DNA of 64,000 nucleotides from Monoplex corrugatus (taxonomy: Eukaryota > Mollusca > Gastropoda > Littorinimorpha > Ranellidae): NCBI GenBank assembly GCA_030674185.1, contig JAPXFY010000016.1:41044966-41108965 (forward strand). The letters are read 5' to 3'. Position 1 is the stretch's first letter, and every line of letters starts with the position of its first letter. The position numbers were made by a program, and so were the translations under genes. Below the pieces are notes generated by a model. That model did not search any database. It saw only the letters and a list, made by a program, of their open reading frames with translations, and was not told the DNA's origin. Below are positions 46,226 through 59,115 of this stretch, piece by piece.

Positions 46226-46575
46226 TGTGTGTGAGTATTTGCTATCAGGAGATGCGATGTAGCAGATGACAATGTAATGACTCACTGAGAGCTGCTGTGG
46301 CTGCTTAGTCCGCAGAGGATTATGGCCCTTCATAATATGTGTGTATTCGTGACTTTGCATTGAACTGGTGTCATGACTCATCTTGGGGTGGATGGGGTGG
46401 GAGTGGGGTGGGGGTGGGGACAAACATCGATAAATGGTCGTAAAATTATTATCATTTTTTTCTCAGTTCTCTTTCACACCACTGTCCAGGCCAGCCACAG
46501 ACCATGCATCGTGCTAATGAGGTACATTATTCATCTGAACTGAAACAAGTATGAGAAGGCACATAGCCAGAGGCG
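46226..46575. other. No feature recognised
   Basis: Nothing supported beyond a short G-rich run at 46380-46420. Confidence 0.45.
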
Positions 46576-46577
46576 TT

Positions 46578-46725
46578 TAGATGATGATGGTGATGATGAT
46601 GATAATGGTAATGATGGTGATGATAATGGTGATGATGATGATGGTGATGATGATGATGGTGATGACGACGACGACGATGATGATGACGATGGTGATGGTG
46701 ATAATGACGGTGATGATGATGATGA
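46578..46725 (+). repeat. (GAT)n microsatellite with GGT/GAC variants
   Basis: About 145 bp of impure GAT. Confidence 0.95.
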
Positions 46726-46899
46726 AAAGAAAAAGGACCTCCTAGATTCGTAGATTCGCTATCATTGTTGGAGTTCAAATTTAATTTACAACGTGCAAAG
46801 GAAATACATATATCTTTAACAAAATATAAAAGATATCACCAGTACAGCAAGAGCAATGTACGATTATTCCTGTTGTATTGGAATGGAACTGTCTTGCCC

Positions 46900-47570
46900 T
46901 TGTCACCAGCATATAATATTATAACAATAACAATATATGCTTACAGTGTGTCCAACAGTGCTTTACGCACTTACAATTCTACAAATACAAAAATAATGAA
47001 ATATACATGTAACACACATTCACTATTTTTACCCAATAACTTCACGGACATCCTCTCAATAACATCCAAATTACACATACCACAAGAACACACTAAAACA
47101 GCATCAGTATGAACAAAATTTATTTGAACAGAAGGATTCGTGAAACAGATAGGGAAGCTGGATCTTAAACGCGGAAAAGTTTGGCAAATTTGTCAGATCA
47201 GGGGCAGATTATTCCGAAAATTGGCAAAAGATCGGAAAGCATGAGTCTTGTGTCTGTATCAAGTGATTCTATTAGCTGAGTATCAGAAGAATAAAAGAAT
47301 ATGAGAAGGAGAACAGGCATAGTGTAATTCAGAGAAAGCAGAAACAGTACCAGAGAAAACGTTATAACACACGTAAGCAGCCTTGTCTCTAATACTTTGT
47401 GGAACAGGAAGCCAGTGCAGCGTGCAAAGCTGGGATGTTGAACTCTCATAGCAAGAAGCTTTGAGGGCGAGTCTCGCAGCAAAATTACAATCCCCAAGTC
47501 TGACTCTGAGTTCCCTCCAGAGACTGAGAACATTGTTATTGTTGTTTAGAGCCGAGGCGAGTGTACAGGG
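46900..47570 (-). mobile_element. CR1/L2/Jockey-type LINE 3' end, minus strand, decayed
   Basis: The minus strand encodes LCTLHWLPVPQSIRDKAAYV and CYNVFSGTVSAFSEL, then after frameshifts DTRLMLSDLLPIFG. This is the LHWLPV-type C-terminal region of CR1-group LINEs. It faces away from the plus-strand element at 47696. The 3' limit is uncertain. Confidence 0.7.
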
Positions 47571-48314
47571 CAATATCAGGGCTGAGGCTAAAAACAGCAT
47601 GCAGCATGTCAATAAAGGAGAAAGTAGCACCTCAGTCCTCATTTTTCTCTTTGACTGGAGATTCTGAATGAAACAAAACAAGTACATCTCCTGCAGAGAT
47701 GTCTCGCATTGACTATTGCAATTCACTCCTGTCTGGTCTTCCTGCCTCCACCATTCACATCCTACAGCGCATTCAAAACAATGCTGTGCGCCTTGTACTC
47801 AAAAAGAAAAAAGCTGACCACATATCTCCTCTCCTGGCACAACTTCACTGGCTCCCTGTATCAAAGCGCATACAGTACAAACTAGACACCATGTGCTACA
47901 AAAGCCTCAATAACGCAGCCCCCGATTACCTGTCAAGCCTACTTGAGATCTATGTTCCCTCACGTACCCTCCGCTCTGCCTCCGATCCTCTGACTTTTCG
48001 CTTTCCACGCACTAAGCTCAATACCTATGGTCCACGAGCCTTCTCTGTTTCTGGTCCACTCTCCTGGAACAAACTTCCTCTCTCAGTCCGTCAGCAACCT
48101 ACTTTTGCCTCCTTCAAGTCCGCTCTCAAAACTCACCTTTTCTCCTCTGCATAAAATCCTAACCTCACTCAACCCCCCTCTGCAGCCTGTCTCCGCTCGG
48201 AGGGGAATCACTTTGTTTTAATATATAATTGTATATGATGTGCTCTCTGTGGTTTTCCATTGTTTTATTCTTGCTTTTATTGCTTTTATTCTTTTCTCCC
48301 CATTTGTGGCCATG

Positions 48315-48397
<83 letters not shown>

Positions 48398-48426
48398 GTG
48401 TGCGTGCGTGCGTGTGTGCGTGTGTG
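48315..48426 (+). repeat. (GT)n microsatellite inside the LINE 3' UTR
   Basis: About 75 bp of pure GT, then GCGT variants. Confidence 0.97.
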
Positions 48427-48483
48427 TCTTTTCGGCGCTTGGATTTGATTTTGTCGAGATTTGCGCTGTATAAATGTTGTAAT

Positions 48484-48660
48484 TATTATGTATGCATGTG
48501 CGTACGTATGTAGTATGTATGTATGTATGTATTATACGCTTAGATTTATGTATGTATGTATGTATGCATGTATACGCTCAGCTTAGATTTATGTATGTAA
48601 GTATGTAGGCATGTATGTATGCATGTATACGCTCATATGTATGTAGGTATGTATGCATGT
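48484..48660 (+). repeat. (GTAT)n with repeated LINE-tail fragments
   Basis: GTAT/GCAT tetramers carrying repeated CGCTTAGATTTATGTATG and TATACGCTCA fragments that derive from the flanking LINE tail. Confidence 0.85.
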
Positions 48661-48740
48661 ATACGCTCAGCGCTTAGATTTGATTTTGTCAAGATTTTGC
48701 GCTATATAAATAAAATATATTATTATTATTATTATTAGAA

Positions 48741-49615
48741 ATCTTTTTGTGTTATCTCTCCACTTATACCATCATGGGTGTCTGATTTCGTAATATCATG
48801 CCCGTGTATGTTGGCAAACTTTTTCTTGTTGTTAGTATTCATGTTTAGTTTTCTTTTACTGATGATTGTGCTTCACGTAGATGTATTTTATACATATGGA
48901 TGTTATGAATGAATTCAAAATTGATTTCGCGATGTTACTGCAAGTGTGCTTTGCTGGTTGTTTTGTATTTTGTTTATATTACTCTCTTAAGGTGAACAAA
49001 AAAAGTTTGAGAAAAACAAAACAAACCAGAAAAAAACAGACAAAAAAAAAAAAAAAAATGGTGCCGCAGGGAGGAATTGATGATGGTCAGCAGCGAGTAT
49101 GAAAACTTGAATAGGTGAAAAGCAGCGTGGTGTCAGGGTCTCCTTAAAACTCCCGACCCAGAACTTCCTTGGTCTGCCTTTCGCCTTAAATGAAGGTTTA
49201 GATATCTGTTTGATATATGTTTGCTCATTTACCTGGTAGGGGTTGCATTCTGGTCAGGTGTTCAAACCACTTAATTCTCTGATGATGACTATGTTAATGG
49301 ACATTTGTCGTTCCCATCATATCTGTGACTGTGGTATATGTTTCTCCACACCCTGTTTTCATCGTCAACTGTCCCTACGTGACCATAGTGTTTATTCTCT
49401 TTCTGACAATTTACAGGGTTAGCATCTGCAGTGATGTATGAGGTAGATACAGAGAGCAAAGTGGGAAATGAATAGGGTGTGTGTGATCAAGGAAACGTAG
49501 AGGGATGGAGATTTTGCTGGATGGACTGACAGGGAAAAGGTCAAAGAAAAGAAACAGGTGTGAGGCAGAGAGGGGTGTGCCAAGTGTGTTTGAGATGGGA
49601 CAAGTGTATGGAAAG
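48741..49615. other. No gene supported
   Basis: An A-run at 49039-49058 and otherwise unrecognised sequence. Confidence 0.45.
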
Positions 49616-49617
49616 GA

Positions 49618-49800
49618 CAGTGTGTGTGTACGTGTATGTGTGTGTGTATGCTGTGTGTATGTCGTGTGTATGTGTGTGTTTGTATATGTATGCTTCTGTG
49701 TTTTGATGTTTTTGTTGTTATTGTTATTATAGTTGTTGTGTATGTGTGTGAGTGTGCGTGTGTGTATGGGTGTATGTATGTGCGTGTGGGTGTGTGTGCG
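49618..49800 (+). repeat. (GT)n/(GTAT)n microsatellite, interrupted
   Basis: Impure GT with a T-rich break at 49695-49738. Confidence 0.9.
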
Positions 49801-49984
49801 TGACAGGGTGAGTATAGAGGAACAGAGAAGGTAATATGTAGGGTTAGAGACGAATAGAGAGGGCGGAGCGTAAGTGCACGTGCGTGTTGGATCACGCCAT
49901 AGTGAGAACTGTGTAATTGGCCGACTGTCCACAGAGACAGTGACCTCAGAGGGCGCCTGACATTGCTGTGAATATCCCTAACTT

Positions 49985-52900
49985 AGCTCTACATTGGCTG
50001 TTTGTCTGTCTGTCTGTCTGTCTGTGTCTGTTTGTGAACATCCCCAGTTTATTTCTACATTGTCTGTCTTCTGTCTCTCTGTTTATGAACATCTCTTGCT
50101 TTTCTCTACATTGTCTGTCTCTCTGTCTGTGAACGTCTTTAGCTCATTTCTACATTGTTCGTCCGTCTGTCTCTGAATATCCTTAGATTTTGTCTACATA
50201 GGCTTCTGTCTGTCTCTATGTGAACATCATTAGCTTATTTCTACATTGCCTGTCTGTCTGTCTGTGAATCTCCCTAGATTATTTCTACATTGTCTGTCTG
50301 TGAACACCTCTAGCTTATATCTACATTGTCTGTCTGTGAACACCTCTAGCTTATCTCTACATTGTCTGTCTGTCTGTGAACATCTCTAGCTTATCTCTAC
50401 ATTGTCTGTCTGTCTGTGAACACCTCTAGCTTATCTCTATATTGTCTGTCTGTGAACATCTCTAGCTTATCTCTACATTGTCTGTCTGTCTGTGAACATC
50501 TCTAGCTTATCTCTACATTGTCTGTCTGTCTGTGAACATCTCTAGCTTATCTCTACATTGTCTGTCTGTCTGACTGTGAACATCTCTAGCTTATCTCTAC
50601 ATTGTCTGTCTGTCTGACTGTGAACATCTCTAGCTTATCTCTACATTTGTCCTGTCTGTCTGTGAACATCTCTAGCTTATCTCTACATTGTCTGCTGTCT
50701 GTCTGTGAACATCTCTAGCTTATCTCTACATTGTCTGTCTGTCTGTGAACACCTCTAGCTTATCTCTACATTGTCTGTCTGTCTGTGAACATCTCTAGCT
50801 TATCTTATATTGTCTGTCTGTGAACACCTCTAGCTTATCTCTACATTGTCTGTCTGTCTGACTGTGAACATCTCTAACTTATCTCTACATTGTCTGTCTG
50901 TGTGACTGTGAACATCTCTAGCTTATCTCTACATGTCTGTCGCTGTCTGTCTGTGAACATCTCTAGCTTATCTCTATATTGTCTGTCTGTCTGTCTGTGA
51001 ACATCTCTAGCTTATCTCTACATTGTCTGCCTGTCTGTCTGTGAACATCTCTAGCTTATCTCTACATTGTCTGTCTGTCTGTCTGTCTGTGAACACTCTA
51101 GCTTATCTTACATTGTCTGTCTGTCTGTGAACACTCTAGCTTATCTTACTTGTCTGTCTGTGAACACCTTTAGCTTATCTCTACATTGTCTGTCTGTCTG
51201 TGAACACTCTAGCTTATCTCTACATTGTCTGTCTCTGTGAACACCTCTAGCTTATCTCTACATTGTCTGTCTGTCTGTGAACACCTCTAGCTTATCTCTA
51301 TATTGTCTGTCTGTCTGTGAACATCTCTAGCTTATCTCTACATTGTCTGTCTGTCTGTGAACATCTCTAGCTTATCTCTACATTGTCTGTCTGTCTGTCT
51401 GTGAACACCTCTAGCTTATCTCTACATTGTCTGTCTGTCTGTGAACATCTCTAGCTTATCTTATATTGTCTGTCTGTGAACACTTTAGCTTATCTCTACA
51501 TTGTCTGTCTGTCTGTGAACACTCTCTAGCTTATCTCTACATTGTCTGTCTGTCTGTGAACACCTCTAGCTTATCTCTAATTGTCTGTCTGTCTGTGAAC
51601 ACCTCTAGCTTATCTCTACATTGTCTGTCTGTCTGTGAACACCTCTAGCTTATCTCTAATTGTCTGTCTGTCTGTAACATCTCTAGCTTATCTCTACATT
51701 GTCTGTCTGTCTGTGAACACCTCTAGCTTATCTCTACATTGTCTGTCTGTCTGTGAACACCTCTAGCTTATCTCTACATTGTCTGTCTGTCTGTGAACAC
51801 CTCTAGCTTATCTCTATATTGTTGTCTGTCTGTGAAACCTCTAGTCTTTGTCTCTAACATTGTTCTTCATGTCTGTCTGTCTGTGAACACTCTAGCTTAT
51901 CTCTACATTGTCTGTCTGTCTGTGAACATCTCTAGCTTATCTCTACATTGTCTGTCTGTCTGTGAACATCTCTAGCTTATCTCTACATTGTCTGTCTGTC
52001 TGACTGTGAACATCTCTAGCTTATCTCTACATTGTCTGTCTGTCTGACTGTGAACATCTCTAGCTTATCTCTACATTGTCTGTCTGCTGTGAACATCTCT
52101 AGCTTATCTCTACATTGTCTGTCTGTCTGCTGTGAACATCTCTAGCTTATCTCTACATTGTCTGTCTGTCTGACTGTGAACATCTCTAGCTTATCTCTAC
52201 ATTGTCCTGTCTGACTGTGAACATCTCTAGCTTATCTCTACATTGTCTGTCTCTGTCTGTGAACATCTCTAGCTTATCTCTACATTGTCTGTCTGTCTGT
52301 GAACATCTCTAGCTTATCTCTACATTGTCTGTATCTGTCTGTGAACATCTCTAGCTTATCTCTACATTGTCTGTCTGTCTGTGAACATCTCTAGCTTATC
52401 TCTATATTGTCTGTCTGTCTGTGAACATCTCTAGCTTATCTCTACATTGTCTGTCTGTCTGTGAACATCTCTAGCTTATCTCTACATTGTCTGTCTGTCT
52501 GTGAACACTCTCTAGCTTATCTCTACATTGTCTGTCTGTCTGTGAACATCTCTAGCTTATCTCTACATTGTCTGTCTGTCTGTTGAACATCTCTAGCTTA
52601 CTCTACATTGTCTGTCTCTGTCTGTGAACATCTCTAGCTTATCTCTAATTGTCTGTCTGATCTGTGAACATCTCTAGCTTATCTCTACATTGTCTGTCTG
52701 TCTGATTGTGAACATCTCTAGCTTATCTCTACATTGTCTTCTGTCTGTGAACATCTCTAGCTTATCTCTACATTGTCTGTCTGTCTGTGAACATCTCTAG
52801 CTTATCTCTACATTGTCTGTCTGTCTGACTGTGAACATCTCTAGCTTATCTCTACATTGTCTGTCTGTCTGCTGTGAACATCTCTAGCTTATCTCTACAT

Positions 52901-55795
52901 TTGTCTGTCTGTATCTGCTCTGTGAACTCTATCTAGCTTATCTCTACATTGTCTGTCTGTCTGACTGGAACATCTCTAGCTTATCTCTAATTGTCTGTCT
53001 GTCTGTCTGTGAATCTCTTAGCTTATCTCTACTTGTCTGTCTGTCTGTCTGTGAACATCTCTAGCTTATCTCTACTATTGTGTCTGTCTGTCTGTGAACA
53101 TCTCTAGCTTATCTCTATATTGTCTGTCTGTCTGTCTGTGAACATCTCTAGCTTATCTCTACATTGTCTGTCTGTCTCTGTGAACATCTCTAGCTTATCT
53201 CTAATTGTCTGTCTGTCTGTGAACATCTCTAGCTTATCTCTACATTGTCTGTCTGTCTGCTGTGAACATCTCTAGCTTATCTCTACATTGTCTGTCTGTT
53301 CTGTGAACATCTCTAGCTTATCTCTACATTGTCTGTCCTGTCTGTTGTACATCTCTAGCTCTTCTCTTACATTGTCCTGTCTGTCTATGTGAACATCTCT
53401 AGCTTATCTCTACATTGTCTGTCTGTCTGTGAACATCTCTAGCTTATCTCTACATTGTCTGTCTGTCTGACTGTGAACATCTCTAGCTTATCTCTACATT
53501 GTCTGTCTGTCTGATCTGTGAACATCTCTAGCTTATCTCTACATTGTCTGTCTGTCTGTTGAACATCTCTAGCTTATCTCTACATTGTCTGTCTGTCTGA
53601 CTGTGAACATCTCTAGCTTATCTCTACATTGTCTGTTCTGTCTGTGAACATCTCTAGCTTATCTCTACATTGTCTGTCTGTCTGTCTGTGAACATCTCTA
53701 GCTTATCTCTACATTGTCTGTCTGTCTGTCTGTGAACATCTCTAGCTTATCTCTACATTGTCTGTCTGTCTACTGTGAACATCTCTAGCTTATCTCTACA
53801 TTGTCTGTCTGTCTGCTGTGTAACATCTCTAGCTTATCTCTACATTGTCTGTCTGTCTGACTGTGAACATCTCTAGCTTATCTCTACATTTGTCTGTCTG
53901 TCTGTGTGATAACATCTCTAGCTTATCTCTACATTGTCTGTCTGTCTGTGTGAACATCTCTAACTTATCTCTACATTGTCTGTCTATCTGTCTGTGAACA
54001 TCTCTAGCTTATCTCTATATTGTCTGTCTATCTGTCTGTGAACATCTCTAGCTTATCTCTACATTGTCTGTCTGTCTGACTGTGAACATCTCTATCTTAT
54101 CTCTACATTGTCTGTCTGTCTGTCTGTGAACATCTCTAGCTTATCTCTATATTGTCTGTCTGACTGTGAACATCTCTAGCTTATCTCTACATTGTCTGTC
54201 TGTCTGTGAACATCTCTAGCTTATCTCTATATTGTCTGTCTGTCTGTGAACATCTCTAGCTTATCTCTATATTGTCTGTCTGTCTGTGAACATCTCTAGC
54301 TTATCTCTACATTGTCTGTCTGTCTGTCTGTGAACATCTCTAGCTTATCTCTATATTGTCTGTCTGTCTGTGAATATCTCTACTTATCTCTATATTGTCT
54401 GTCTGTCTGTGAACATCTCTAGCTTATCTCTACAATTGTCTGTCTGTCTGTAAACATACTCTAGCTTATCTCTACATTGTCTGTCTGTCTGTGAACATCT
54501 CTAGCTTATCTCTATATTGTCTGTCTGTCTGTGAACATCTCTAGCTTATCTCTATATTGTCTGTCTGTCTGTGAACATCTCTAGCTTATCTCTACAGTCT
54601 GTCTGTCTGTCTGTGAACATCTCTAGCTTATCTCTATATTGTCTGTCTGTCTGTGAACACCTCTAGCTTATCTCTATATTGTCTGTCTGTCTGTGAACAT
54701 CTCTAGCTTATCTCTACATTGTCTGTCTGTCTGTGAACATCTCTAGCTTATCTCTATATTGTCTGTCTGTCTGTGAACATCTCTAGCTTATCTCTATATT
54801 GTCTGTCTGTCTGTGAACACCTCTAGCTTATCTCTATATTGTCTGTCTGTCTGTGAAACATCTCTAGCTTATCTCTACATTGTCTGTCTGTCTGTGAACA
54901 TCTCTAGCTTATCTCTATATTGTCTGTCTGTCTGTGAACATCTCTAGCTTATCTCTACAAAGTCTGTCTGTCTGTCTGTAAACATACCTAGCTTATCTCT
55001 ATATTGTCTGTCTGTCTGTGAACATCTGTAGCTTATCTCTATATTGTCTGTCTGTCTGTGAACATCTCTAGCTTATCTCTACAAAGTCTGTCTGTCTGTC
55101 TGTAAACATACCTAGCTTATCTCTATATTGTCTGTCTGTCTGTGAACATCTCTAGCTTATCTCTATATTGTCTGTCTGTCTGTGAACATCTCTAGCTTAT
55201 CTCTACAAAGTCTGTCTGTCTGTCTGTAAACATACCTAGCTTATCTCTATATTGTCTGTCTGTCTGTGAACATCTCTAGCTTATCTCTACAAAGTCTGTC
55301 TGTCTGTCTGTAAACATACCTAGCTTATCTCTACATTGTCTGTCTGTCTGTGAACATCTCTAGATTATCTCTATAGTGTCTGTTTGTCTGTCTGTGAACA
55401 TCTCTAGCCTATCTCTACATTGTCTGTCTGTCTGTGAACATCTCTAGCTTATCTCTACATTGTCTGTCTGTTTGGAAACATCTCTAGCTTATCTCTATAT
55501 TATCTGTCTGTCTGTCTGTGAACATCTCTAGCCTATCTCTACATTGTCTGTCTGACTCTCTGTCTGTGAACATCTCTAGCTTATCTCTACATTGTCTGTC
55601 TGTCTGTGAACATCTCTAGCTTATCTCTATATTGTCTGTCTGTCTGTCTGTGAACATTACTAGCTTATCTCTATATAGTCTGTCTGTCTGTCTGTCTGTG
55701 AACATCTCTAGCTTATCTCTATATTGTCTGTTTGTCTGTCTGCTTGTAAACACACCTAAAGCTTATCTATACATTGTCTGTCTGACTGTCTTCAG
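49985..55795 (+). repeat. Minisatellite of 40-bp units, about 145 copies, 5.8 kb
   Basis: The unit contains GTGAACATCTCTAGCTTATC, TCTACATTG and (TCTG)n. Length varies mainly in 4-bp steps in the TCTG part, as expected from slippage. Units at 49985-50330 are diverged. At 54950-55320 a three-unit variant block with TACAAAGTCTG recurs about every 124 bp. Largest tandem array in the window; not coding. Confidence 0.98.
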
Positions 55796-56427
55796 TATCA
55801 TCCTCTGCGTGTCTCTCGTTTTCTCTCTGCCTGTTAGTACCTTCTTCTGTCCATATGTGATTTAAGGCCAGTCTTTACTAAATCTACAGATGTAGTGAAA
55901 CTGGTTTAAATGTATTTATTCAGGAAACATTTCCACATTATGCACCATGTCTCAAGACAAACGGTATTCAGCAAGCATGCTTGAAACCGGATAAGCAATA
56001 TAACTTGCTTTGAAATCAGGACATAAATACAAAAAAAAAAAAAGAAAAAAGAAAATTTGTACACAAGAAAGAAGTATGAAATATGATACTTTTAACATAG
56101 ATCATTACATAGACCATCAACAAAAACAGCTCCTCAAAAGAATAAAGACTGCATGAAGTAAACAGGTTACCTGCTAATGTGATCTGATAATTTGTAGTAG
56201 TTGATTGGGACAGTCGCGTTTTATCTGTGAGTGTAAATACACTGGTCTCTTCCTCGTGTAAGTTAACATACAAATGAAAAGAAAATATAATGTACAAAAT
56301 CCTAATGTTATCTGGTGGTGTATCATGGTTCATAAAACTAAGACTGAAAGTCAATGAAATTATCAATTACTCCATTTATTATAGCGCAAACAGAAATAGT
56401 CATATCAAAGAATGATTCTTGCACTTT
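55796..56427. other. No gene supported
   Basis: A/T-rich unique-looking sequence with an A-run at 56031-56043. Confidence 0.45.
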
Positions 56428-56493
56428 ACACACACACACACACGCACACACACACACACACACACAGACACAACAGACAGACAGACACACAAC

Positions 56494-56542
<49 letters not shown>
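56428..56542 (+). repeat. (CA)n microsatellite
   Basis: CA with a CAGACAGA interruption at 56465-56485. Confidence 0.96.
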
Positions 56543-56544
<2 letters not shown>

Positions 56545-56847
56545 TTCTATCTCTCTCTCTTACACTGGTAATGTCTCAATCTATCTTTTTTTTTTCACTG
56601 ACACTGACTTTCAGTTGTCTACTTTATTTCCTCTTGTCTTTATGGACGCAGATTAGCAATGACAGATACATAGCTTGACCAATCATCGGGAAAAAAAGTT
56701 TCATTTCACTTCAAAGTTTTCGTTCATTTTATTACATCTCTTTTACTGACTATCTCCCCCCTCTCTCTCTCCCTTTATCACTAACCATACCCCTTAACCA
56801 CGCCAAACGTAAGTCCCCCGATTTATAATTCCTATCCCAACTATCCC

Positions 56848-57200
56848 CATTCCCACCATGACCACACAGGAGACAGAGGGAGGCTGTCGTTTGCAGCCAG
56901 CAAGATATCAGATAGCTCAGTGGACCACACCGCACATCAAATTAGCATTTAGCTTCACTCTGGGGTATTGCTGCTTTTAGCACGCAACCATCCCCACAAA
57001 AAATATCGTCAAATTCTATTTACTATCAATTTTCCGGCAAATAATCATTTTTCCTCAACTCTCTGGATCCGTGGAGACAAGGTGTGTGTTTCTGGGTCCT
57101 GGCTGGGACCCTGCTGTTGGCTGGAAGATGGCATCTTGAAAAGGGAGACAGTATAATTGGGAAGGCGGACACAAACGTAAATATTGGGTAAATGGCACAC
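56848..57200 (+). repeat. Well-preserved duplicated block, copy 2
   Basis: Counterpart of 36985-37345; see there. AACCATACC before it and AATGGCACACTGG after it (AATGGTACACTAA in copy 1) show that homology continues to the microsatellite on its right. Confidence 0.85.
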
Positions 57201-57235
57201 TGGAAAGGGCATGCCCATTAAGTATACAACAAACC

Positions 57236-57277
57236 TAATATATATATATATATATATAATATATATAATATATAATA

Positions 57278-57331
<54 letters not shown>
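57236..57331 (+). repeat. (TA)n then (TG)n microsatellite
   Basis: About 62 bp of TA with A insertions, then about 32 bp of TG. A (TG)n also follows the matching block in duplication copy 1. Confidence 0.96.
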
Positions 57332-57333
<2 letters not shown>

Positions 57334-57945
57334 TTCTGGTCTTCACTATCACCAAATCTCCAACATCAATTGCAGCAGGAACTCATAATCAAAAATTTGA
57401 TTTGATTTGTGAAAAAAAGGGAAAATAAGCAATGCAAAGAAACTAGAAACCAAACATTGCTGACTAGTTATAACCTTTAGAAGTTGACAGAAACTGCAAA
57501 GCTCATTGAATAAAAAATGAAGTTTTCAACAGAAAAAAATGGACATTTGTACATGATAAATAATGTAAAAGAAATCAAAATCAAATAAAGTTTTAATTTA
57601 TAGTTATCACGACCTGGAAATTGTCCTCAACAGACTTACATTGAACAGTTAATCCTTCTGAAGTTTCGTGTCTGATCAATTTGGAATGTTTAGTAGAGAC
57701 GAAAATAAGATACATGACAAAAAGGCTGCAAGATGAATTCTGTTCCTAATGATCTTCTGATGTCCTGAAATGTCTTACTGATGAGTGTGTATTGACAGAA
57801 TGTTATGATATGAGAAGCCATTGTTAGAGACTGTCACAGCCATTATTACTCCAGTATTCAAATATGAAAATAAACATCTACTGCATGGCTCCAAGTCGTA
57901 TGTCAGTTAAATAAATAAAACCGAATTAATCAAAATATGAGTCCA
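57332..57945. other. No gene supported
   Basis: A+T-rich, nothing recognisable. Confidence 0.45.
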
Positions 57946-58115
57946 AAAGGCAATCAGTCAGTCAACAACAAAATCAGCCCTTCACGTAACCAGTCAACAA
58001 ACAACTAAACAACAAAGCAAGCAAATCAGTAAACAAGCAGCCATCCAACCACATAACCCCCAAATTAACCAACCAATCAACCAAGCCAATGAAACAGCCA
58101 GCCAGTCAAGCAGGT
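57946..58115 (+). repeat. Degenerate CAAC/CAGT-rich stretch, counterpart of the 35-bp array
   Basis: Contains CAATCAGTCAGTCAAC, CGTAACCAGTCAAC and CAGTCAAGCAGGTAAAG, which resemble parts of the 35-bp unit in duplication copy 1, but not in tandem. Confidence 0.45.
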
Positions 58116-58175
58116 AAAGAACTAAAGATGCAATGAATAAACACCCCCCCCCAGACACTCCCCCCCCACAGACAC

Positions 58176-58177
<2 letters not shown>

Positions 58178-58221
<44 letters not shown>
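58178..58221 (+). repeat. (GA)n microsatellite
   Basis: About 44 bp of nearly pure GA. Confidence 0.95.
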
Positions 58222-58223
<2 letters not shown>

Positions 58224-58359
58224 AGATGAATGACTACCCAACCAACCAACCAATTTACAAACACCTCTTTCCCTCCCAGTAAAAAAAGTCTTCAGTGCTG
58301 TACTTTGCTAGAAATTGATAGTTTGAAGAAAAAGATAAATATAATAGAAACGAGCCTTC

Positions 58360-58720
58360 TAGCTATTACTGGTAATCATTTCTCAAACATGGACAGGAGA
58401 GTGGCGCCACAAACTGCTTTCCTAGATTTGTGGAAAGCGTTTGACACGCTGAACTACCGCAGTTGGATGTAGCCTCTCTATGCAACATATGACGTATACA
58501 ACTCCCCTGGGCCTCTCTTTTATCTGGCAAGTTACAGACACGCTATGGTTATAGGCCCTCTCTCCTGGCTGCCTGTCCAACTTTCATTTGATGTTCCCCA
58601 AGGATCTGTCCCTGGGCCCTAAGCTCGTCACTCCGTTCACCCAATCATTTTCATAACCATCACTTTGCTTTTAACAAATTCAGTGATGGCATGACTTTCT
58701 GTGAAGGATATTTCGGCTTC
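58360..58720 (+). mobile_element. CR1/L2/Jockey-type LINE RT remnant in duplication copy 2
   Basis: The frame reads TAFLDLWKAFDTLNYRSWM (RT motif A region, from 58418), and further on FDVPQGSVPGP, the motif B form QGSV-GP. It has stops and small indels. It is the counterpart of 39250-39600, so the insertion is older than the duplication. Confidence 0.82.
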
Positions 58721-58827
58721 TTCTGCTTCAGCCATCTCTCAAAAAATAGAATCTCTAAATCAACATCTTTAGATCAACACTGGTGGATGTCAGTAAAGTA
58801 CGACTGAAACACTTATACACGCCTGCC

Positions 58828-58828
58828 G

Positions 58829-58909
<81 letters not shown>

Positions 58910-58912
58910 CAC
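58828..58912 (+). repeat. (CA)n microsatellite
   Basis: About 80 bp of CA with one ACCACA break. Confidence 0.96.
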
Positions 58913-59115
58913 AGTGATCATCGCACTTGGACAGTTCCATATGTACTCCACCAAAATCTGCTAGATTCCCTGAGCAAAACCCTATGTGTTGGCAAGGTCT
59001 TGAGATGAGGAGGGGGACAGGGACTTATGCAGCACTAGGCTAGTAACAGAATGATGGAAACATTCAGATGGGAAGGAGGCAGACATGTCATAATGTTGCA
59101 GGTTGTGGGACACTG
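58913..59115 (+). repeat. Dispersed repeat family H copy
   Basis: ATCATCGCACTTGGACAGTT, CAAAACCCTATGTG, GGCAAGGTCTTGAGATGAGG and AGAATGATGGAAACATTCAG. One copy of the module amplified at 25970-26125. Confidence 0.7.

Larger units (their letters stand above)
47690..48740 (+). mobile_element. CR1/L2/Jockey-type LINE, 5'-truncated, best-preserved C-terminus
   Basis: An uninterrupted frame of 151 codons (47699-48154) begins [18 protein letters not shown] and includes [46 protein letters not shown], and [11 protein letters not shown] near the end, all hallmarks of this LINE group. The upstream RT domain is absent. The 3' UTR has been interrupted by (GT)n and by (GTAT)n with a repeated tail: GCGCTTGGATTTGATTTTGT at 48436 and GCGCTTAGATTTGATTTTGT at 48666, ending in (TTA)n at 48718-48738. 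No clear target-site duplication. Confidence 0.88.

Noticed and set aside
49985..55795. Array of short frames with CLSVCEH-type peptides, like a toxin or cysteine-rich repeat gene
   Set aside because: The peptides follow from the 40-bp DNA unit, frames break every few units, and there is no signal peptide or conserved start.
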